Origin: JACQXM01 sp964569425 | GTDB taxonomy: Bacteria > Planctomycetota > Phycisphaerae > UBA1845 | Length of the DNA stretch: 14,180 nucleotides | Direction: 5' to 3' | Assembly (NCBI GenBank): GCA_964569425.1 | Contig: CAZMVD010000110.1 | Location: 1-14,180 of the forward strand | Shown here: positions 1-6,205 of the stretch, piece by piece | Layout of the letters: each line of letters begins with the position of its first letter | Position numbering within the stretch: the first letter of the stretch is position 1 | Translations under genes and position numbers: made by a program | The notes under the pieces: model-generated | Seen by the model: only the letters and a program-made list of their open reading frames with translations | What the model was told of the DNA's origin: nothing | The model's database searches: none

Positions 1-1
1 C

Positions 2-2455
2 ACATTTGTCCTGCGAAACAATCTGCGCGTGTACGGTGGGCTTGCCGGCGATGAGGATCCGGCGACGTTTGCTTTGCGCAGTCGTGACATGGCTGCGAAT
101 GAGACGGTACTGGAGGGCACCCTGGTGAGCGGGTCGCCGGGCGTTCATGCGTACCACGTAGTGACCGGCAGCGGTACGGATTCGTCGGCCGTGCTGGACG
201 GGTTTACGATCAGGGGCGGCGTCGCCGACGGATTGACCGCCACGCGGCAGGATGTGGGCGCCGGCATGCTGGTGGTGGGGGGCAGTCCGACCATTCGCCA
301 CTGCACTTTTCGCGACAATCGGGCGGGCACCAAGGGGGGCGCGATCCATGTGCTCAATGGGAGCCCGGCATTCGTGCATTGTCGATTCATGGAGAACGAG
401 ACGACGGTGACGCAAGCGGGAGCCAACAAGGGGGGCGCGGTGTACGTGGAAGCCCTGGTGGGCAGCATGGCCGCGCCGACGTTTGTTAACTGTTTGTTCT
501 CGGGTAATCGCGCGGGGGTGGGCGCCGGCGGTACGGGTGCGGCGGTCTACCTCGCCTCGGGCGCTTTTGCCACGTTCACAAACTGCACGCTGGTTCAGAA
601 TGTCGCAGACGACCACGTCGGCGGCGTGTTCGGCGACGCGAGCATAACCAACAGTATTCTGTGGCTTAATCGCGATCGGGGTCCGCTGGACCGCACCGCT
701 CAGCTTGGCGGCGGGACAGCGCAAGTGGATTTCAGTTGCATACTGGGTTGGGGTGTTGCCGACGGGGGGCAATTTAATATTGCAGACGACCCACAATTCG
801 CTGACGGGGATTATCGTCTTTCAGCCGGTTCGCCGTGCGTGGATGCCGGTCTCAACGAAGCGGACGTCGATGCGGTTGATCCGGGTATACAGGCGCTGCC
901 TGTCTGGGATTTGGATGGCAATCCGCGCATCCTGGGTTCAGCGGTTGACATGGGGGCCTACGAAAGATGCCGCAACGATGCAGATTGTGCCGGCGGGGCG
1001 GGCTGCGCGCCGGGTCAATGCAATGCTGCGAATGGAATCTGTTCTTCCCTGGGCCTGACCTGCGATGATGGTTTGTTTTGCAACGGCCTGGAGCAGTGTG
1101 CGGCCGACGGTTGTGTGTCGGGTGCGCCGCCTTGTGGCGGAATGCTCTGCGACGAGGCGGGTAATCGGTGCGTGAGTTGTCTGGGGAATGAGGATTGCGA
1201 CGACGGACTTTTCTGCAACGGGCCGGAGGTGTGCATCGATGGCGCCTGCTTGGCCGGGGCGGCTCCGAGCTGCGACGATGGCCTGGACTGCACCGAAGAT
1301 GGTTGTGACGAGTCGCTCAGGCGGTGCGTTCATGTTCCCGTTGATGCGCGTTGCGACGACGGGTTGTACTGCAACGGCGCAGAAACCTGCGACCTGGTCA
1401 CCGGTTGCATCGCCGGTGTGCCACCGTGTGCCGACCCGTTGCGTTGCGACGAGAACGTGCGCGGGTGCCAGGAATGTGTACATGACGGCGATTGCGACGA
1501 TGGGGACCCATGCACACAGGACCGGTGTGAACTGGGCATTTGTGCAGTGGATCCCATCTCGGGCTGTTGCGTGAACGCGACGGATTGTGACGACGGCGAG
1601 TTCTGCAACGGAGTGGAGTCTTGTCAGGACGGCACTTGTCTGTCCGGCGTGCCTCCATGCCATGACGAAGAGACGTGCGATGAAACCGGCGGGCGTTGTC
1701 TGGCGCCCCCTCCATGCACCGACGATGCCGACTGTATTAATCAGAACCGATGTACGGACGCACGGTGTGAGGCCGGCACCTGCATCGTGATGTTCAATGA
1801 ATCGGAGTGCGACGACGGGAACGTCTGCACGGAAAACGACCGGTGCGCGGGAGGAGCATGCACGGGCAGTGTCATTCCAGGTTGTGGGGTTGCGGCGCCA
1901 CCACCACCACCACCACCACCGCCGCCTCCGCCGCCTGCGACGGACGAAGAGGAACCGGACCGCGATGGAGACGGCGTGCCCGACGCCGCGGATGGTTGTC
2001 CGGAGGATCCCTTTAAGACGGAACCCGGGCTATGCGGCTGCGGTACCGTGGACCTAGATAGCGATGCCGATGGAGTGCCCGACTGCCGGGATGTTTGTCC
2101 TGACACGGCGGCCGAGTTGAAGGTTGATGAACAGGGCTGCCCGGGCGTAGTGGTTATCGATCCGGAAGAACCGGGCACGGACCCATCGGAGGTCCCGGAG
2201 GTTCCGCCGGTCGACGGCCCGGTTCCGGACGACCCGGACCTTCCGGAGGACGTGCCGGCAGAGCAACAAGTCGGCAGTGGATATGGATCGTTGCCACGCC
2301 CGACTATGTGCGGCGCCTGTGGTGCGATGGGAGCACTGGGATGGCCGGCATTGGCGCTGGGGCTTCTTTCACTGCGGCGGCGTTCCGGCGGGCCCCGCGC
2401 GGCGGGCGCGCGTGGGCAAGGCAGGTCGCCGGCACGGGCGTCGGTGGGTCGTTAG
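2..2455 (+). CDS. Large modular surface protein (beta-helix, Cys-rich repeats, TSP3 repeats, C-terminal anchor), 5' truncated
   Basis: The frame is open to the left edge and residues before the GTG at 29 fit the family pattern (…NNLRVYGGLAG), so the gene starts outside the window; the GTG is internal. Domains in order: a right-handed parallel beta-helix of the choice-of-anchor / polymorphic-outer-membrane-like type (about 2-965), with repeated 'GGA' turns and 'F.NC.F..N' rungs and closing with a VDMGAYE motif; a Cys-rich repeat block (968-1890); 13 prolines (1898-1936); two thrombospondin type 3 calcium-binding repeats (1958-2002 and 2051-2101, pattern DxDxDGxxDxxDxCP); an acidic, proline-rich linker (about 2150-2280); and a C-terminal Cys/TM/Arg signal (2306-2383) followed by a basic tail of about 23 residues. 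Such proteins are exported and surface-held, and may bind polysaccharide or act in adhesion, but no catalytic motif is visible. The stop overlaps the stop of the convergent downstream gene. Architecture is clear; the ligand is unknown. Confidence 0.88.
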   Translation, partial: TFVLRNNLRVYGGLAGDEDPATFALRSRDMAANETVLEGTLVSGSPGVHAYHVVTGSGTDSSAVLDGFTIRGGVADGLTATRQDVGAGMLVVGGSPTIRHCTFRDNRAGTKGGAIHVLNGSPAFVHCRFMENETTVTQAGANKGGAVYVEALVGSMAAPTFVNCLFSGNRAGVGAGGTGAAVYLASGAFATFTNCTLVQNVADDHVGGVFGDASITNSILWLNRDRGPLDRTAQLGGGTAQVDFSCILGWGVADGGQFNIADDPQFADGDYRLSAGSPCVDAGLNEADVDAVDPGIQALPVWDLDGNPRILGSAVDMGAYERCRNDADCAGGAGCAPGQCNAANGICSSLGLTCDDGLFCNGLEQCAADGCVSGAPPCGGMLCDEAGNRCVSCLGNEDCDDGLFCNGPEVCIDGACLAGAAPSCDDGLDCTEDGCDESLRRCVHVPVDARCDDGLYCNGAETCDLVTGCIAGVPPCADPLRCDENVRGCQECVHDGDCDDGDPCTQDRCELGICAVDPISGCCVNATDCDDGEFCNGVESCQDGTCLSGVPPCHDEETCDETGGRCLAPPPCTDDADCINQNRCTDARCEAGTCIVMFNESECDDGNVCTENDRCAGGACTGSVIPGCGVAAPPPPPPPPPPPPPATDEEEPDRDGDGVPDAADGCPEDPFKTEPGLCGCGTVDLDSDADGVPDCRDVCPDTAAELKVDEQGCPGVVVIDPEEPGTDPSEVPEVPPVDGPVPDDPDLPEDVPAEQQVGSGYGSLPRPTMCGACGAMGALGWPALALGLLSLRRRSGGPRAAGARGQGRSPARASVGR
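968..1890 (+). repeat. Tandem Cys-rich repeats coding about eight CDDG modules
   Basis: This stretch of the surface protein encodes about eight Cys-rich modules of roughly 25 to 45 residues. Most start with C(D)DG, and two flavours occur: CDDGxFCNGxExC ending in GxPPC, and CDDGxxCTxDxC with a CVxxP or CxVxPxxxC ending. Three clear CNG modules begin near 1061, 1196 and 1588, with a CNGAETC variant near 1351. CT-type modules lie near 1271, 1495, 1735 and 1807. Regular Cys spacing implies disulfide-bonded extracellular modules in a stalk. The repeats are diverged at the DNA level, so they look old rather than recently expanded. Confidence 0.8.
1898..1936 (+). repeat. (CCA)7 microsatellite within a 13-proline linker
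   Basis: Seven perfect CCA triplets (1898-1918) are followed by six CCG/CCT codons, all in frame, giving 13 consecutive prolines. The tract separates the Cys-rich block from the calcium-binding TSP3 repeats, so it is probably a stiff spacer. Slippage would change spacer length by whole residues and would not shift the frame. Confidence 0.9.
2306..2383 (+). other. C-terminal sorting signal: CGACG motif, hydrophobic helix, Arg cluster
   Basis: The coding end reads MCGACGAMGALG, then a hydrophobic segment (WPALALGLLSL), then RRR. This is the tripartite layout of MYXO-CTERM, GlyGly-CTERM and PEP-CTERM signals: a short motif, a single membrane helix and a basic stop. The paired Cys (C-G-A-C-G) is closest to Cys-based types, where a Cys is thought to be lipid-modified after cleavage. 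Unlike typical examples the protein continues about 23 residues past the Arg cluster, with a Gly/Arg/Ala-rich tail. The processing enzyme is not in this window. Confidence 0.72.
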
Positions 2456-3120
2456 TCGAGCGAAGCGGGCGGCAACCCTGCACGGATAAGATCTACGGCC
2501 CCCTTCTGTAAGGACGCGGCAAGTTCCTCGAGGCTGGGAAACACGATGCTCGCTCCGGCGCGATGAAGTCGGGCGGCCAGGCAGGCGCCGTCGGCGATGC
2601 CCACGGTGAACATTTCCGCAGCGCCCGCCGAACGGATCAGCGAATCGGTCGATGCCACGACGATGGCGCGCCTTTCGCCGGTCGCCAGTGTACGAAGTTC
2701 CGCCGGTCGGCGGCGCGGATCGGGACTGAGAGCCTCCAGGCGCGGTATGGCGCGGTCGAGGCCCGCCCGGGCGATGAGGGTACGGCGCGGCGCGACGTTA
2801 GCGCCCAGCGACACGGCCGTGTGCCGACCGTGGCGCGACAGCTTCGCCAGCGCAGCGCAGGCGTCAGGGCGCGGGTCATATAGCGCGAGCACTTCTTCCG
2901 ATTCCAGGCGCTCGGCGAAGTGCTTCCGGAATTCCTCGACCTTGGCGGGGCGGGCGCCGGGCAGGAGATCGGCCTCGAGCCCATCCTTGCGTAGCAGCCG
3001 CCAGAAAGTCGGCTGATCCAATCGCGACCAGCCCGCCGCCGTGGCCGCGTCGTGAAACGCGCGGTACCACGCCGGCGCGATATCGAACAGGACGCCTTCG
3101 CATTCGATGAGAAAGACCAT
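2452..3120 (-). CDS. HAD-superfamily-like protein with degenerate catalytic motifs
   Basis: A 222-residue protein. I place the start at the ATG at 3120 because GGAGG (3126-3130) lies 5 nt upstream; a longer open frame to 3183 has no such site. The N terminus VFLIECEGVLFD matches HAD motif I (hhhhDxDGxxxD), but both catalytic Asp are Glu (E6, E8). A helical cap follows (about 15-95), then a motif II-like strand ending in Ser104. The motif IV region (VVASTDSL, 154-161, then AEMFTVGI) has the right shape, but the positions of the usual GD and D are A, S and L. Known family members are phosphohydrolases, such as phosphoglycolate phosphatase-like enzymes; with these changes classical aspartyl-phosphate chemistry is unlikely. 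It may be a non-catalytic or binding HAD. It lies 134 bp downstream of the HEAT-repeat gene, same strand, so co-transcription is possible. The fold is fairly sure; the function is unknown. Confidence 0.75.
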   Translation of the reverse strand: MVFLIECEGVLFDIAPAWYRAFHDAATAAGWSRLDQPTFWRLLRKDGLEADLLPGARPAKVEEFRKHFAERLESEEVLALYDPRPDACAALAKLSRHGRHTAVSLGANVAPRRTLIARAGLDRAIPRLEALSPDPRRRPAELRTLATGERRAIVVASTDSLIRSAGAAEMFTVGIADGACLAARLHRAGASIVFPSLEELAASLQKGAVDLIRAGLPPASLD

Positions 3121-3125
3121 TCCGC

Positions 3126-3130
3126 CCTCC
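3126..3130 (-). promoter_or_regulatory. Shine-Dalgarno GGAGG for the HAD-like gene
   Basis: On the minus strand GGAGG is followed by 5 nt and then ATG at 3120. This decides the start over the upstream in-frame ATG at 3183. Confidence 0.75.
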
Positions 3131-3254
3131 AGCGTATTGCACCAGAGGCGCGAGAAGATACCGGCGTAATCGGGAGCTGCCAATCGAGTTCACGATTTCG
3201 CGGACGCGGCTTGCCGGGAGGCGAGACACCGGCGACGTGACGATCGGTTCGCAG

Positions 3255-4943
3255 TTAGTTGACAATCCCACGGCGGGACAGTTCTGTCCGCGCGAGCTGA
3301 CGAAGGCGCGAGCAATCTACGATGCGGTGGGGCTGCGGGCGCCCCTCCGCGGGATCGGCCCCGATGCGCAGATCTTCCATGGTGGCAATGCGCCGCAGCT
3401 GTGGAATGGTCAGCCGGGCGCCGGCGGCTTCAAGCGTGTGCTGGAGGATTTCGGCGGTTTGTTCCGGGGCCAGGGATTCGGCTGCCAGTCGAAGCAGCGG
3501 CTCAACCGCCGCCACCCCCAGCCCTTTCAGTGCTGCGAAATCGCCATGGGCCACGGCGACGAGCGCTCGCTGGTTGTTGTCGGCCGGCTTCCAATTGAGG
3601 CGTTCGAGGGTCCACACCGCGGACGTTCGTACGGCCATGTCCGGGTCGGCCAGCATGGGCAACAGGGCTTCCACGGCACGGGCATCGCCCGCTTCCGCCA
3701 GCGTCATAGCGGCGACTTCACGAATAGCAGCGTCGACTTTGGAATCGCGCGCTACGGCGGCGAGTGCATCCGACCCCGGGGTACCCAACCGTAGCAGGGT
3801 CCGGGCCGCATCGGCGCCGACCGTTTGAAAGCGCAGCGCGTTGACCAGAGGTTCGACGGCCGCGTCGCGCAGCAGGGCGAGTTCCGACCATTGTTTGCGC
3901 GCCAGGGCGAAGCGTGCGCGATCGAGGTTGTTGTCCGGGTGCCACCCCGCGGCGGCGAGGGCGTCGGCCGCGAGGCCGCGAATGTGCCAAAGGTCGTCGT
4001 TGAGCGCGCCAATGAGTGCGGCGCGCGCTTCCGGCGCGCGATTCGAAACCAGGGCCTTTACCGCTTCTTCCCGAACCTCGTTGGTCTGGTTGCGGTCGGA
4101 GAGGATCTTCGAAATGGCCTTGACGGCGGTCGGTGCGGCCATGCTCCCGATGACGCGCGTGGCTTGGCACCGCACTTCGGGGTCGCTTGCGGTCAATGCT
4201 TCGACCAGGACCGGCAACGCGGGCTCGCCGATCTTTCGCACGCTTTCCCAATCGCGCAGGGTTACGGCGATGCGTGCCAAGTGGCTGTTGCTCAGTCCCT
4301 GCCAACAGAAGGAGCGCAACGCCCAGGCCGCGACGTCCAAAGAGGACTTGTCCGCAGACGGACTGTCCAATACCGCCAGCAGAACATTCAGCGCCTCGCG
4401 GGTGCCGATTTCGCCAAGCGTAGCGGCGGCCTGCCGCTTGGATTGGAGCGTGCCTTCAAGGAGTGCGGCCCGCAGCGGTTCCAGGGCATCATTGCCCTGT
4501 TCCGCCGCCGTTTTCCAATCATCGAGTATGATGGCGATGCGAGCCTTCAGGGTATCGGTGAGCAAGGAGCCGCCGATCCTTCGCAGTGTTCCCGCGGCGG
4601 CATGGCGGACCTGGCAGTCCTGGTCGTCCAGGGCAGAGATGAGCTTGCGGGTGATCTGCTGGTGATCGAATCGGCGCAATGCCCCGGTGAGCTGGTGAAT
4701 CACTCGAACATCGCGTTCGCAAAGGACCAGTTCCACCAGTGCGGGCATGGCACGGTCATCCGCGAGGTCGGCGAGGGCATCGACGGTACGAGCGCGGACA
4801 TCCGGGCAACGATCGGCGAGCATGGACAAGAGCAGCGGGACCGTGTCCTTGGAGCCGGCCAGCTTTCCTACGGTGCGCTCGCGAACGGCGTCATTGGGCG
4901 AACTGAGACTCTTTGTTTGCCACCACTGCATCAGGCGATTCAT
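3255..4943 (-). CDS. HEAT-repeat (PBS-lyase-like) scaffold protein
   Basis: A 562-residue, almost wholly helical protein. Canonical HEAT units of about 30 residues (…DVRARTVDALADLADDRAMPALVELV…) fill residues 30-130, 155-210, 240-330 and 375-450. Between them are four diverged copies of a longer unit with a Trp-P-x-N start, an RA helix, a W-x-x-L step and an AVEPLVxAL end: about 119-161, 211-250, 331-370 and 448-487. The last 60 residues depart from the repeats and may cap the solenoid. No signal peptide, catalytic motif or membrane segment is seen, so it is a probable cytoplasmic protein-protein interaction scaffold. HEAT proteins of this type occur in phycobilisome lyases and in many uncharacterised bacterial and archaeal proteins; lyase activity is not implied. 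The ATG at 4943 lacks a clear ribosome binding site; Met5 is an alternative. It sits 210 bp downstream of the LOG gene. Confidence 0.85.
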   Translation of the reverse strand: MNRLMQWWQTKSLSSPNDAVRERTVGKLAGSKDTVPLLLSMLADRCPDVRARTVDALADLADDRAMPALVELVLCERDVRVIHQLTGALRRFDHQQITRKLISALDDQDCQVRHAAAGTLRRIGGSLLTDTLKARIAIILDDWKTAAEQGNDALEPLRAALLEGTLQSKRQAAATLGEIGTREALNVLLAVLDSPSADKSSLDVAAWALRSFCWQGLSNSHLARIAVTLRDWESVRKIGEPALPVLVEALTASDPEVRCQATRVIGSMAAPTAVKAISKILSDRNQTNEVREEAVKALVSNRAPEARAALIGALNDDLWHIRGLAADALAAAGWHPDNNLDRARFALARKQWSELALLRDAAVEPLVNALRFQTVGADAARTLLRLGTPGSDALAAVARDSKVDAAIREVAAMTLAEAGDARAVEALLPMLADPDMAVRTSAVWTLERLNWKPADNNQRALVAVAHGDFAALKGLGVAAVEPLLRLAAESLAPEQTAEILQHTLEAAGARLTIPQLRRIATMEDLRIGADPAEGRPQPHRIVDCSRLRQLARTELSRRGIVN

Positions 4944-5153
4944 GAGGGTTCATCGGGCAAATAAACATCGGGGTTTGACCGCGGGGGCCGCCGAATGACG
5001 GGCCGCTATCGAGAAGTGTACGATACTGCGCGGACCGGCGGCCACGATATTCTCGGATAAGCGGCGAATCCTTCTGGGACAAAATCGGGGAGCTCTACCC
5101 GGTTTCAGCTTGAGTTGGCCGAACGACCGGGCACGATGGGATTATCGGGCGCC

Positions 5154-5933
5154 TCAAGGAATGAGGTCTTTGCAGGGATGAACATCGTGAACCGCGAAAT
5201 CCGTCGCCGCGGGCTCCGGAAGCGGACGCGGCGGTGAAGCCTCCTCCTTTTTGGCCCGTTTGCGCTGCGCTGATTCCACCTTCTGCTCGTAGAATTCGGC
5301 GATGATGCGGACCGCATCCTGCACGTCGTCGGTCACCTTGCACAATGTCAGGTCGCGCTCCGCAATGTAACCGCACTGCTTCCATTGAACGTCGCGCATC
5401 CAGGCCAAGATCGGCGACCAGAATTCGGTGCCGAAGAGCACTACGGGGAAAGGATGAGTCTTGCCCGTCTGGATGAGCGTCAGTGATTCGAAGAACTCAT
5501 CCATGGTGCCGAAACCGCCCGGAAAGCAGACGAACGCCACGGCGTACTTCACGAACATGACTTTGCGACAGAAGAAATAGCGGAAATCGAGGGAGACATT
5601 CTGATATCGGTTGGGCTTCTGCTCCTGGGGAAGTTCGATATTCAAACCGATGCTGACCCCGCCGGCTTCCTGCGCCCCCTTGTTCGCGGCTTCCATGATG
5701 CCGGGGCCGCCGCCGGTGATGATGGCGAACCCCTGCCGGGCCAGTTCCGCGGCGAGGCAGGCGGCTTTGGCGTAGTAGGGGTCGTCCGGCGGGCAGCGGG
5801 CTGACCCGAAAACCGACACTCCCGGCGGCACGCGGGACATGGTTTCGAATCCGTCGACGAACTCCGACATAATGCGGAACACCCGCCAGGTTTCCTCCGC
5901 GGGCGAATGTCGAAGTGGCGTACGATTTGGCAT
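5154..5933 (-). CDS. LOG family protein (putative cytokinin-riboside 5'-monophosphate phosphoribohydrolase / TIGR00730)
   Basis: A 259-residue Rossmann-like protein. The nucleotide-binding motif GGGPGIMEAANKG is at 74-86 and the catalytic motif PGGFGTMDE at 138-146, with an Arg-Lys pair at 123-124 and GSAR at 43-46. These are the signature residues of the LOG family, long misnamed lysine decarboxylase. Members remove ribose 5-phosphate from nucleoside monophosphates (AMP or cytokinin nucleotides). The N-terminal 30 residues and the lid helix EETWRVFRIMSEFVDGFE resemble the longer bacterial LOG subgroup. A charged, proline-rich tail of about 40 residues (from about 218, with KRAKK) lies beyond the core. 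The ATG at 5933 has a weak AGCAGG ribosome binding site. It is transcribed away from the protease gene. The family is certain; the true substrate is not. Confidence 0.93.
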   Translation of the reverse strand: MPNRTPLRHSPAEETWRVFRIMSEFVDGFETMSRVPPGVSVFGSARCPPDDPYYAKAACLAAELARQGFAIITGGGPGIMEAANKGAQEAGGVSIGLNIELPQEQKPNRYQNVSLDFRYFFCRKVMFVKYAVAFVCFPGGFGTMDEFFESLTLIQTGKTHPFPVVLFGTEFWSPILAWMRDVQWKQCGYIAERDLTLCKVTDDVQDAVRIIAEFYEQKVESAQRKRAKKEEASPPRPLPEPAATDFAVHDVHPCKDLIP

Positions 5934-6071
5934 AAGAACCTGCTTTCAACTCTGCCCACGGGTCAGGTGGCAAACCGGCTTCGGCGGAACTTCCCTTTGG
6001 GGGCCGGTTCCGAGCCCATTGTCGAATACTGTCCGGCGGCCCACAGAAACGAGAAAACCGCCCGGCCGCGT

Positions 6072-6101
6072 TTGACAGCCACGGCAGCAAAAAGCTACCA
6101 T
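6072..6101 (+). promoter_or_regulatory. Sigma-70-like promoter upstream of the serine protease gene
   Basis: A perfect TTGACA (6072-6077) is followed after 18 bp by TACCAT (6096-6101, 4 of 6 to TATAAT). A start near 6108 would leave a leader of about 98 nt. The -10 box sits in the loop of an imperfect palindrome, CAAAAA (6088-6093) and TTTTTG (6101-6106), which could be an operator but may be chance. The site lies in the 272-bp divergent region between the LOG and protease genes. Confidence 0.55.
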
Positions 6102-6205
6102 TTTTGTGGAAGTCTGTGAATGCGCTGATATAACCATCCTGCCCACAGGCTGCGAACCTCCGGGTTTCGGGTGTGCCGGACTCGTTCATGGGAAATGAGG
6201 ATCCA

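Noticed and set aside
938..1663. Minus-strand open frame of 241 codons under the Cys-rich repeats
   Set aside because: A by-product of the repeated codon pattern of the sense strand.
1061..1890. Cys-rich DNA repeats as a possible CRISPR or tandem DNA repeat array
   Set aside because: Repeats are in frame, diverged and of protein type; spacing is irregular and there are no constant direct repeats with unique spacers.
3825..4964. Plus-strand open frame of 379 codons antisense to the HEAT-repeat gene
   Set aside because: It mirrors the opposite gene in a GC-rich sequence; its product has no family features, while the minus-strand product shows clear HEAT repeats.
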